Shown here one piece after another: positions 1 through 5,786 of a stretch of 6,359 bases of DNA. Both the position numbers and the translations under genes were made by a program. The number at the start of each line of letters is the position of its first letter. The first letter of the stretch is position 1. The stretch covers positions 1-6,359 of the forward strand of contig JAISZW010000062.1 in the NCBI GenBank assembly GCA_031284445.1. Reading direction: 5' to 3'. This stretch comes from Candidatus Methanovirga basalitermitum (GTDB taxonomy: Archaea; Methanobacteriota; Methanobacteria; Methanobacteriales; Methanobacteriaceae). The notes under the pieces were generated by a model. That model was not told the DNA's origin and did not search any database. It saw only the letters and a program-made list of their open reading frames with translations.

Positions 1-160
1 GAACTATATATTATCTTAAGTGATGAGATAATACCTGTAGAAGATTTAAACTCTGAATTCAATGATAAAACAATTAAAAAGACATTAAAAGACATTAATG
101 TGAAAAATAGTATCAGATGGTGATAAATTTTATGCCCCGATTGTTGATAGTTTAAAAGTA
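1..160 (+). pseudogene. 3' end of an unidentified protein gene, probably frameshifted
   Basis: The first frame is open from base 1 to a TGA at 121-123 and gives a protein-like tail (ELYIILSDEIIPVEDLNSEF, then DKTIKKTLKDI). One frame over, from about base 110, the sequence continues as VSDGDKFYAPIVDSLK. Removing one A from the A run at 103-107 joins the two pieces into one plausible C-terminus, so a one-base insertion there is likely. The second frame then runs into the repeat end motif at 162 and reads nonsense until a TAG near 227. The beginning of the gene lies outside the window. The alternating acidic and basic helical pattern could belong to a small DNA-binding-type domain, but I do not recognise the family. 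If the frameshift is not real, the gene simply ends at 123. Confidence 0.4.
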
Positions 161-161
161 C

Positions 162-372
162 GGCTGTGTCAACTATTTACGGGGATCGACTTTTTTTCTA
201 TTGAATTTTTAATCTTAAATCTCTTAGATTAGGAAAATATAGATTAAAAATTCTTAATTTTTGAAATCAATAGCATGGATATTTAATTTCAAAGAAAACC
301 CATAAAAATTGGGCAATTCAAATGCAAAATATAAATCTTCAATGACTAATCCCTGTTGATTTTAACACAGCC
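162..372. repeat. MITE-like non-coding element with short terminal inverted repeats
   Basis: The left end GGCTGTGTCAA (162-172) is matched by TTAACACAGCC (362-372), whose reverse complement is GGCTGTGTTAA: 10 of 11 bases agree. Both ends carry a GGGAT about 8-10 bases further in. The interior codes for nothing recognisable and contains a perfect 13-bp inverted repeat. No target-site duplication is visible directly outside the ends (left AAAGTAC, right ATGATG). The same left end could instead pair with TTGACAGAGCC at 786-796, giving a 635-bp element, so the boundaries are uncertain. Confidence 0.4.
203..253. repeat. Inverted repeat (hairpin) inside the MITE-like element
   Basis: GAATTTTTAATCT at 203-215 and AGATTAAAAATTC at 241-253 are perfect 13-bp inverted repeats separated by 25 bases. 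Further out, CTATTGA at 198-204 is mirrored by TCAATAG at 267-273, but out of register with the main stem. The stem is almost all A and T, so it would be weak as RNA. It is better read as internal symmetry of a small transposable element than as a terminator. Confidence 0.45.
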
Positions 373-697
373 ATGATGTTATTATCATTTATGATAAAGA
401 AAAACTTAGTTCTTTTAACTTTAAAAAATAAAAAATTTTTTAAAATAAGCAAAAAACCACCGAATAAAGATATTGGAGAAAATATATTAAAATTTTCTGT
501 AATTTTCTCAATGCCAAAAAATATGGAATTTTTAAGAAAAATTAACTTTAATTTACAAACAAAACTAAAAAATAACAAAAATTTACATTCACAGAACATA
601 CAAAATTAAGTATTGATCCCAATGCTGTCAACTTAAGGATTTTTATCGCCATATAACATAAATATTTTAAATATATATTTATATTGATAAATAATTG
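373..697. other. Gene-free AT-rich stretch
   Basis: Short open frames exist on both strands at 339-609, but their products are Lys/Asn/Phe/Ile-rich, as expected from random AT-rich DNA. None has a convincing ribosome binding site or a recognisable motif. A degenerate copy of the repeat end motif, GCTGTCAACTTAAGGAT, lies at about 623-639. It resembles the 162 end with two bases missing. Nothing else here can be supported. Confidence 0.5.
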
Positions 698-736
698 AAA
701 AAAAAACAAGAGAATACGAAATTTCTCCATATTCTC
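698..736 (-). terminator. Hairpin plus T-run, terminator-like, behind the Rpn gene
   Basis: Read on the minus strand, GAGAATA (736-730) pairs with TATTCTC (716-710). The loop holds a further self-complementary GAAATTTC. The hairpin is followed after TTG by nine T residues (706-698). It lies about 80 bases downstream of the stop codon of the minus-strand nuclease gene, so it could end that transcript. Archaeal termination mainly needs the T-run, and the hairpin may only be part of the surrounding repeat material. Confidence 0.4.
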
Positions 737-773
737 TAAATCTATATTCATATTAACTCTAAATCTATATTCA
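734..773. repeat. Two direct copies of a 17-bp repeat, period 23
   Basis: CTCTAAATCTATATTCA occurs exactly at 734-750 and 757-773, with 6 bases between the copies. The first copy overlaps the right stem of the terminator-like hairpin. The pair sits just inside the end motif at 786-796, where transposable elements often carry subterminal repeats. With only two copies this could also be a simple tandem duplication. Confidence 0.6.
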
Positions 774-785
774 AATCAAGTTTTT

Positions 786-796
786 TTGACAGAGCC
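786..796 (-). repeat. Transposon-end-like motif, minus orientation
   Basis: TTGACAGAGCC is the reverse complement of GGCTCTGTCAA and differs at one base from the 162-172 end GGCTGTGTCAA. It could be the right end of an element starting at 162 or at about 622. It lies only 20 bases beyond the stop codon of the Rpn-type nuclease gene. Confidence 0.4.
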
Positions 797-816
797 CTCG
801 AATTAATAATCTTTGT

Positions 817-1656
817 TTAGTATTTTAAATCTTTAAGTTTTGAAGTTGGAAGATTTGTGACTTCACTAACCAAATTTAAATCAAATCCTTTCCTTAACAA
901 ACTAATAGCCGTTTCCATCTTACCTTTTAATTCACCCTCCTTTATTCCTTCTTCTTTGCTGTGTGATAATTCACCTTCAAATTCCATTTTTGCTAGTTGT
1001 CTCATCTGATAGTCGTGAAATGCCTCATCATCTGAGAGTAGTTCATTGAATTTTTTATCTGCTAATTTTATATCTTCATCCATTTCAATCACCTCGTTTA
1101 TAAGTTCATCAGAACTTTTATTATCAAAGAATATCATCCATCTGTGCAATGGATTGTTTAAATCTTTTTTCATCTTTCTAAATGCTTGAATATTTATGTT
1201 GTATATTGTTAGGTAGTCTGAATATAAACAGTTATCTATGTTCCCTGTTATATTAAATTTTTGGTTTGCAATATCATTTTTACAGAAGTCAAAATCAAGT
1301 ATGTTTATTAAAACATGAGCTCTTAAGTCTTCTATTTTGCCTTTTTTAGCTGAATTTGAGTATTCTCGTGCTAAGTATAGTAAGCTTCTTTTTTTGAAGT
1401 AGTATTGGTTTTGTCTTTGCACTTCTACGATGAAGTGTCTGCCATCAGAAGCAACTGATCTTAAATCCAAGATACAATTCTTCTTTCCTTTAATTTCACC
1501 TGCAATTAATTTATTTGCAATAATATCTATAGAAACTACTATATCATTATTTTCCATGATGACTGAATTTATAAATGACTTTAATTGATTCTCCATACCT
1601 TTACTTGCCATATATTGAGAAAAAAGGTAGTCATCCAATGGACTAAAAGACCTCAT
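817..1656 (-). CDS. Rpn-type PD-(D/E)XK nuclease (transposase_31/PDDEXK_2 family)
   Basis: The 279-residue protein looks complete. It starts with the family's usual opening (FSPLDDYLFSQ, residues 4-14). The nuclease core follows: ILDLRSVASDGRHFIVEVQ at 62-80, with D64 and E78-x-Q80 as the expected catalytic set in the ExQ form common in this family. Next come a Tyr/Lys/Arg-rich helix at 85-99 and the strand LRAHVLINILDF at 111-122. The C-terminus has the typical charged EEGIKEGELKGK stretch (235-246) and a helical tail ending LRKGFDLNLVSEVTNLPTSK. Family members are often named transposases. Escherichia coli Rpn proteins are DNA endonucleases that promote RecA-independent recombination; the role here is inferred. 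The start at 1656 is chosen over the upstream ATG at 1740 because GGAGGA lies 8 bases before it and the extra 28 residues do not resemble the family. A possible minus-strand TATA-like stretch lies at about 1716-1727. No frameshift is seen, unlike in its decayed surroundings. Confidence 0.87.
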   Translation of the reverse strand: MRSFSPLDDYLFSQYMASKGMENQLKSFINSVIMENNDIVVSIDIIANKLIAGEIKGKKNCILDLRSVASDGRHFIVEVQRQNQYYFKKRSLLYLAREYSNSAKKGKIEDLRAHVLINILDFDFCKNDIANQKFNITGNIDNCLYSDYLTIYNINIQAFRKMKKDLNNPLHRWMIFFDNKSSDELINEVIEMDEDIKLADKKFNELLSDDEAFHDYQMRQLAKMEFEGELSHSKEEGIKEGELKGKMETAISLLRKGFDLNLVSEVTNLPTSKLKDLKY

Positions 1657-1664
1657 AATAAAAA

Positions 1665-1670
1665 TCCTCC
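1665..1670 (-). promoter_or_regulatory. Ribosome binding site fixing the Rpn gene start
   Basis: On the minus strand GGAGGA stands 8 bases before the ATG at 1656-1654. It is the strongest Shine-Dalgarno match in the left half of the window, and it lies inside the longer open frame that begins at 1740. This argues that the longer frame is not the true start. Confidence 0.75.
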
Positions 1671-1692
1671 AATTGTTGTTTTTATGGCTTTG

Positions 1693-1838
1693 TAAAAACG
1701 GCATGGTTTTTGGAGATTTAAAATTTCTGACTTCGCCCATAAAAAATTTAGACCCTTACATATCGTTGATCTTTTTGGCTTAGTTTTTTAATTTTTCATT
1801 TGGGAAAAAACCATGCTAATTTTACAGTACCGTTTTTA
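1693..1838. repeat. Interrupted inverted repeat upstream of the Rpn gene
   Basis: The minus strand at 1711-1693 reads AAAAACCATGCCGTTTTTA. The plus strand has AAAAACCATGC at 1806-1816 and CCGTTTTTA at 1830-1838, the same sequence split by a short insertion. The two copies face each other across about 95 bases. They may be traces of an inverted duplication or old element ends. AT-rich composition makes part of the match cheap, but the CCATGC core does not fit that explanation. Confidence 0.3.
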
Positions 1839-2177
1839 TTCATGAAATACATGAATAATAAGATCTTTAGTATAATACCACATATAAATATTACTTATAA
1901 TAAAATTAATATTAACAATAGCTGTTACCTCCAAAAAATATCATCATTAAAAATTCCACTCAATAATTCAGCTGTGTCAAAGGTGTACAGGATTATACAT
2001 AATATGATGTGGTTATTTTGGGTAAATGTAGTCTTAAATCAGTTTTGTGGATTTTGCTTGTCCAATATAATGATTGTAAAAAATTATGGTAAAATTGAAA
2101 AACGGTAATGTAATGTTGAGGCATATTTAATAATGTTAGTTTTATATAGTGTTGTGTTCATATGTTATATTATGAAG
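1839..2177. other. Gene-free stretch between the Rpn gene and the 128-bp element
   Basis: A plus-strand open frame from a TTG at 1800 to 2108 covers most of this stretch. It has no ribosome binding site, and its product (LGKNHANFTVPFLFMKYM at the start) resembles no family I know. A GGAGGT on the minus strand near 1927-1932 is not followed by a usable start codon. Apart from the end motif at 1970 I see nothing supportable. Confidence 0.4.
1970..1995 (+). repeat. Transposon-end-like motif, plus orientation
   Basis: AGCTGTGTCAAA at 1970-1981 is followed after 7 bases by CAGGATTA. This repeats the pattern of the reversed end at 372-347 (GGCTGTGTTAAA, then CAGGGATTA). The agreement in two blocks at similar spacing argues against chance. 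I could not find a matching opposite end downstream, so this may be a solo or decayed end. Confidence 0.4.
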
Positions 2178-2305
2178 AAACTGGGCGACAAATATTTTTT
2201 AATCCCTAAAATGGTTGTGAAAGTTTTGTGACATGTACATGTGATGGCATCTAACCATGGTTAAAATGATAGTTTTTCATGGATTTTAGAATTGTTGCCC
2301 AGTTT
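2178..2305. repeat. 128-bp element with 14-bp terminal inverted repeats
   Basis: AAACTGGGCGACAA (2178-2191) and TTGTTGCCCAGTTT (2292-2305) are inverted copies with one mismatch. Further in, AATCC on the left is met by GGATT on the right. Near the centre lies a perfect 12-base palindrome, ACATGTACATGT (2231-2242), and a second one, TAACCATGGTTA, at 2252-2263. No protein is encoded. The layout suggests a MITE or another fold-back element. It could also be a structured RNA. No clean target-site duplication abuts the ends, although TTATAT occurs near both sides. Confidence 0.55.
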
Positions 2306-2380
2306 ATATGCTTAAAAATTAGGTAGCATCATCTGAATTTTTTACAATGTCAAAAACGAGTATTTTAGTGTGGATTAAGT

Positions 2381-2394
2381 GAAAGTATATATAA
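2381..2394 (+). promoter_or_regulatory. Archaeal BRE/TATA promoter before the broken RHH gene
   Basis: GAAAG (BRE-like purines) is directly followed by TATATATAA. This is the best match in the window to the archaeal purine-BRE plus TATA layout. Transcription would start about 25 bases downstream, near 2415-2420, ahead of the ATG at 2466. If the RHH gene is dead, the promoter may still feed into the purO region. Confidence 0.5.
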
Positions 2395-2465
2395 AACAAA
2401 GACACCATATAATTATAACCTTAAAAGAAATTTTCGTCAACAAAAGTGGAGTTAGTAAGAAAAAA

Positions 2466-2758
2466 ATGACTAATGAAAAAGTAAGAACGAAATTAACAAT
2501 AGAAAAGGCGGTACCAACTAAATTAAGTTTATTAACAAATATTGAAAATAAAACAAAAAACCAATATGTAAATGAATTAATAAAAAAATCATACCTGATA
2601 ATAAAAGCAAAGTGCAAAAATTCATTGATAATAAAAGATAATACCATGAATATGACTGTGAATCGTCAGAAAAAGAATTGAATGATCTGAGTAGAGATAT
2701 AGAAGAAAGAGAAGGTATTAAGTTGGATCTTGATAAACTTGAAGAAAGATACCTATAA
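2466..2758 (+). pseudogene. Broken ribbon-helix-helix (CopG-like) regulator gene
   Basis: From ATG 2466 the protein reads MTNEKVRTKLTIEKAVPTKL, then SLLTNIENKTKNQYVNELIKK. This is the pattern of a ribbon-helix-helix DNA-binding domain: a short beta strand (VRTKLTIE) followed by two helices. After the A7 run at 2582-2588 this frame degenerates and stops at 2679-2681. The sensible continuation is one frame over from 2588: IIPDNKSKVQKFIDNKR, then a TAA at 2639-2641, then YHEYDCESSEKELNDLSRDI and a charged helical tail ending LDKLEERYL at the TAA of 2756-2758. Restoring one A in the run joins the first two parts, but the internal TAA remains, so two lesions are needed and the gene is probably dead. 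A GGAG at 2448-2451 is far (14 bases) from the ATG. Such proteins are often antitoxins or autoregulators. No toxin partner is visible next to it. Confidence 0.6.
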
Positions 2759-2774
2759 AATATTTATTAAAATA
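2754..2774 (+). promoter_or_regulatory. Possible purO promoter (TATA-like)
   Basis: The run TATAAAATATTTATTAAAAT begins inside the last codons of the broken RHH gene. A start about 25 bases beyond its middle, near 2790, would leave a leader of about 20 bases holding the GGTG ribosome binding site. The match is only AT-richness in the right place, so this is weak. Confidence 0.3.
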
Positions 2775-2799
2775 GGACACTTTAAACTTATAAAATAAT

Positions 2800-2803
2800 G
2801 GTG
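2800..2803 (+). promoter_or_regulatory. GGTG ribosome binding site of purO
   Basis: GGTG lies 7 bases before the ATG at 2811. It pairs with the conserved 3' end of archaeal 16S rRNA, as is common in Methanobacteriales, and supports that ATG as the start. Confidence 0.6.
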
Positions 2804-2810
2804 TAGTTTA

Positions 2811-3422
2811 ATGTATTTAGGTAGAATATTAGCAGTAGGGATGAGTAAAGAAAATAAACCTTTTTTAGCTTATAGAGTATCAAGTAGGTCTTTTCCAAAT
2901 AGAAGAGTAAAAGTATCCAGGGAAATCGCTTCAATAATCCCAAAAAAAGGATATGAAAAGGATATTTTTGAAAATCCTTACATATCATATAATTGCTTAA
3001 AAATCATTGATAATATAGCTGTTATAACAAATGGTTCTCACACAGATGTTATTGCTGATAAAATAAACTCTAAAATGAACTTAAAAGATGCTTTAACCTT
3101 GTCTCTTTTTACAATGGATTATGAAAAAGATGATTATAACACTCCAAGAATAGCTGGAGTTGTTAATCCAGACGATTATGAAGCTTACATTGGTATTGTA
3201 ACCAATGCAAAAATCTTAGTCGAAAAAATAGAATATGGAACATCTAAATTCATATCCACTTACGAGCAACAAACTCCAAGCCAAACTGAATTTCCAGTTG
3301 AAACTTCTAAGGATGTTGCAGAATTTATTTTTGATAAAGGAGAATTTAAAGATTTCACGAATCCAGTTTCATCTGTTGGAGCTATTTATACTGATGAGTG
3401 GACAATAGACTCTATTAACTAA
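2811..3422 (+). CDS. purO: Archaeal IMP cyclohydrolase PurO
   Basis: PurO closes the purine ring of FAICAR with loss of water to give IMP, the last step of de novo purine synthesis, in the cytoplasm. Archaea use this small protein instead of the cyclohydrolase domain of bacterial PurH. The 203 residues match the usual length of about 200. Family landmarks are visible in order: YLGRILAVG (2-10), YRVSSRSFPNRR (21-32), ENPYISYNC (54-62), VITNGSHTDVI (71-81), DDYNTPRIAGVV (107-118) and the C-terminal VSSVGAIYTDEWT (187-199). The family adopts an Ntn-hydrolase-like fold. The start is supported by GGTG 7 bases upstream and by the conserved YLGR beginning immediately. The gene stands alone between the broken RHH gene and cofE, with a 122-base gap to cofE, so it is probably transcribed from its own promoter. 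Confidence 0.95.
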   Translation: MYLGRILAVGMSKENKPFLAYRVSSRSFPNRRVKVSREIASIIPKKGYEKDIFENPYISYNCLKIIDNIAVITNGSHTDVIADKINSKMNLKDALTLSLFTMDYEKDDYNTPRIAGVVNPDDYEAYIGIVTNAKILVEKIEYGTSKFISTYEQQTPSQTEFPVETSKDVAEFIFDKGEFKDFTNPVSSVGAIYTDEWTIDSIN

Positions 3423-3462
3423 ACCAATGATTTATTCTTTAAAATATTCATGAAATTTAATT

Positions 3463-3480
3463 GAAAAATAGTTTAATAAT
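3463..3480 (+). promoter_or_regulatory. Possible cofE-cofD promoter
   Basis: GAAAAATAG followed by TTTAATAAT resembles a purine BRE plus TATA box. Transcription would start near 3500, about 45 bases before the preferred cofE ATG. The gap after purO (3423-3532) has no clear terminator, so read-through from purO is also possible. Confidence 0.3.
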
Positions 3481-3544
3481 TGAATAAGTTAATCTAATAG
3501 CTATTTATTTTATCAATATATTTATTAAAATAATGGAAGATAGA

Positions 3545-4306
3545 ATGAAAATTGAATTGATCGGATTGGAGAATTTACCCCTAATAAACGAAAAAACAGA
3601 TTTATCCAAAGTAATTATAGATGCTCTTGAAAAACAAAAGTTCCCTATTGAAAACGGAGATATCATATTAATAGCTGAAACATTAATATCAAAATCCGAG
3701 AATAATATCATTGAATTATCTAAAGTCAAACCAAGTGAAAAAGGAATTGAAATAGCCAAAAAAATTGATAAAAGTCCTGAAATCATAGAGTCTATTCTTA
3801 ATGAATCTAAGGATATAATAGCTATTGGAAAAGATTTCATAATAACTGAAACTAAACATGGCTTTGTTTGTGCAAATGCAGGAATTGATGAATCCAATGT
3901 GAAATCAGGATTTGTAACGCCCATCCCTAATGATCCTGATAAATCAGCTTCAAAAATTAGGGAAAAATTAGAAAACCGATACAATATAGAGTTAGCCATC
4001 ATAGTAACCGATACACAAGGAAGAGCTTTTAGAAATGGTGCTATTGGAGTAGCTATTGGATTTTCTGGACTTGAACCACTATGGAAAAGGAAAGGAGAAA
4101 GAGATTTATATGGTAAAGAGCTTCAAACTACTGAAATAGCTATTATTGATGAATTATCTGCTGCGGCATCTTTAATTATGGGTCAAGCTGATGAAGGAAT
4201 ACCAGTTGTGGTTATAAAAGGGTTTTCAAACTTTAAAAATCTGCGAAATATTGAAAAAGGAATTAAATCATTGCTTAGAAAAAAAGAGCAAGATGTTTTT
4301 AGATGA
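3545..4306 (+). CDS. cofE: Coenzyme F420-0:L-glutamate ligase CofE
   Basis: CofE uses GTP to add L-glutamates by gamma-linkage to F420-0, giving F420-1 and F420-2. F420 is the hydride carrier of methanogenesis. From the ATG at 3545 the protein has 253 residues, close to the roughly 250 of archaeal relatives. Landmarks: IGLENLPLI (6-14), GDIILIAETLISKSEN (38-53), HGFVCANAGID (105-115), the PIPNDPD loop (126-132), IIVTDTQGRAFRNGAIGVAI (152-171), GERDLYGKELQTTEIAI (184-200) and DELSAAASLIMGQADEGIPV (202-221). D115 and D156 are the likely metal-binding acids, by analogy with the family. An in-frame ATG at 3533 would add MEDR. I prefer 3545 because relatives begin near this point and GGAAGAT just before it is a fair ribosome binding site, while 3533 has none. 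The stop overlaps an ATG of the cofD frame (ATGA at 4303-4306). Confidence 0.95.
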   Translation: MKIELIGLENLPLINEKTDLSKVIIDALEKQKFPIENGDIILIAETLISKSENNIIELSKVKPSEKGIEIAKKIDKSPEIIESILNESKDIIAIGKDFIITETKHGFVCANAGIDESNVKSGFVTPIPNDPDKSASKIREKLENRYNIELAIIVTDTQGRAFRNGAIGVAIGFSGLEPLWKRKGERDLYGKELQTTEIAIIDELSAAASLIMGQADEGIPVVVIKGFSNFKNLRNIEKGIKSLLRKKEQDVFR

Positions 4307-4332
4307 TAACTCTTAATTTTATGGGTGTTAAA

Positions 4333-5232
4333 GTGATTACAATTTTATCTGGTGGGACAGGAACCCCTAAGTTAATTCAAGGTATTAAAAAAATCTATGA
4401 TCAGTCAAAAATAAAAGTTATAGTCAACACATTAGAAAATAACTACTTTTCAGGAGCCTATGTTGCTGCAGATATTGATACTGTTATGTACACATTTGCA
4501 GATTTAATTAATGAGAAGAGATGGTATGGAATTAAAGATGATACTTTTATTACCAATGCAGAACTTGATAAACTAAACACTCCAGAACTACTTAGAATCG
4601 GTGATAAGGATAGAGCTTTAAAGATAGGAAAAACACAACTATTAAAAAACCATAGCCTTGCTAAAGCAGTAGATATTCAAAGAAAGAACCTTAACATTAA
4701 AGCAAAGATAATTCCTATGAGTAATGAAAAATCTCAGATGAAAATAATCACAAACATTGGAGAGTTAGAATTTCATCAATTTTTAATAAGTGAAAAATCA
4801 GAACCTGTAGTTGAAGATGTTATATTTAGCAATGTTAAACCTGCTGATGAAGTTATTCCAGCTATTGAAGAATCATACATGGTTATAATTGGACCTTCAA
4901 ATCCAATTACATCAATCCTACCAATCATTTCAATGAAAGATGTTGAGAAAACATTGCAAAATGCTTATGTTGTGGCTGTCTCACCTATCATAGGCAGCAA
5001 TCCTGTAAGTGGACCAGCAGGTAAATTTATGAATGCTTTAGGATATGAAGTATCTTCTTATGGAGTAGCCTCAATATATAGTAATTTTTTAAATAAGTTT
5101 ATTATTGATAATATGGATGTTAAACTTAAAGAGAAAATAGAAAAAATAGTTGAAGATGTAGAAGTAACTAACACTAAAATGACCACTACAAATACAAAAA
5201 AAGAACTTGCAAAACTTATTTTAAAAAAATAA
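4333..5232 (+). CDS. cofD: 2-phospho-L-lactate transferase CofD
   Basis: CofD transfers the phospholactate (or related) group from its guanosine-diphosphate-activated form to FO, making F420-0 for CofE. From the GTG at 4333 it has 299 residues, near the usual length. Landmarks: ITILSGGTGTPKLIQG (2-17), a glycine-rich nucleotide loop; VNTLEN (31-36); DIDTVMYTFADLIN (47-60), whose acids are expected in the active site; WYGIKDDTFI (64-73); RIGDKDRALKIGKT (88-101); IGPSNPITSI (186-195); and VSPIIGSNPVSGPAGKFM (216-233). The frame also offers ATG at 4303, overlapping the cofE stop, and ATG at 4321. I prefer GTG 4333 because GGTG at 4323-4326 is well placed, the family normally starts just before TILSGGTG, and the extra ITLNFMGVK residues look foreign. 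With 4303 the genes would be translationally coupled; with 4333 they are 26 bases apart. Either way they are probably one operon. The partners making FO and the activated donor are not in the window. Confidence 0.95.
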   Translation: MITILSGGTGTPKLIQGIKKIYDQSKIKVIVNTLENNYFSGAYVAADIDTVMYTFADLINEKRWYGIKDDTFITNAELDKLNTPELLRIGDKDRALKIGKTQLLKNHSLAKAVDIQRKNLNIKAKIIPMSNEKSQMKIITNIGELEFHQFLISEKSEPVVEDVIFSNVKPADEVIPAIEESYMVIIGPSNPITSILPIISMKDVEKTLQNAYVVAVSPIIGSNPVSGPAGKFMNALGYEVSSYGVASIYSNFLNKFIIDNMDVKLKEKIEKIVEDVEVTNTKMTTTNTKKELAKLILKK

Positions 5233-5246
5233 TCATGATTTTTTTT
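5223..5246 (+). terminator. Terminator after cofD (palindrome plus T8)
   Basis: Directly at the cofD stop lies the perfect 10-base palindrome AATCATGATT (5231-5240). It is flanked by A7 on the left and continues into a run of eight T residues (5239-5246). An oligo-T run right behind the last gene of an operon is the usual archaeal termination signal. The hairpin itself would be weak. Confidence 0.55.
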
Positions 5247-5786
5247 ATAGATTACTTTACTTTTATAACATGTTCATAACATCTGGTGGTGACCTTTTAA
5301 CTACTGATGTTTTTGTGTATGAGGAATGCTAATAGTTTTTTTAAAGACCATGCATGCTCAGTTTCTCCTACAGGACATCATGTTCACTTTATCATATTTT
5401 CTCCAGACTTTACCTTTTACGATTAAAATTAAGTTTTTTAAAAAGAATGTGGTTTAGTGAGATTATGTGTCACTATCTGCAAAAGTTAGATGATATTATA
5501 ACCATTTGTCTTCTTTTAGAGAAAGATATTGTTTTTTTTGTTTTCTTGTCTTAAGTTTAAGTTTTTTCGCTCGTTATAATGGAGATTTGAGAACTGTCAA
5601 TGTCATCTGGATTTCCATACACTATCTTTTAAAACACTAACTAAATTTTGACCTTCTCTTTTTTTATTATCAGTAGTTCATGAAGTGTCTTTATATTTTT
5701 GTTATTTTAGTAGTTTTTGACTTTATATTTTTTGGTTTTTTCTTTTTTTATCATTAGTTTTTGTATGTCATATGATTTATTTTGTT
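5247..5786. other. Stretch without a recognisable gene
   Basis: The plus strand is strongly T-rich from about 5520 to 5830. A short plus-strand frame at 5354-5554 (66 codons, beginning MLSFSYRTSCSLYHIFSRLY) and a 20-codon one at 5270-5332 lack ribosome binding sites and family features. Part of this stretch may be non-coding flank of the insertion sequence whose transposase remnant starts at 5787. I cannot place its end. Confidence 0.4.

Noticed and set aside
339..609. Overlapping short open frames on both strands
   Set aside because: The products are low-complexity Lys/Asn or Phe/Leu-rich and have no ribosome binding site. This is typical of random AT-rich sequence.
1657..1740. 28-residue N-terminal extension of the Rpn nuclease (start at ATG 1740)
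   Set aside because: A strong GGAGGA ribosome binding site lies inside it just before ATG 1656, and the extension has no resemblance to the family's N-terminus.
1800..2108. 102-codon plus-strand open frame from a TTG
   Set aside because: It has a weak start codon, no ribosome binding site and no recognisable motif, and it runs across the end-like repeat at 1970.
3505..4002. 165-codon minus-strand open frame
   Set aside because: It is antisense to cofE, whose family motifs leave no doubt about the coding strand.
5354..5554. 66-codon plus-strand open frame after cofD
   Set aside because: It has no ribosome binding site and no family features, and lies in T-rich DNA where hydrophobic frames arise easily.
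5299..5678. 10-bp inverted pair AACTACTGAT (5299-5308) and ATCAGTAGTT (5669-5678)
   Set aside because: It is short, with a 360-base spacing, no supporting outer or inner symmetry and no link to the transposase remnant boundary. It is probably chance.
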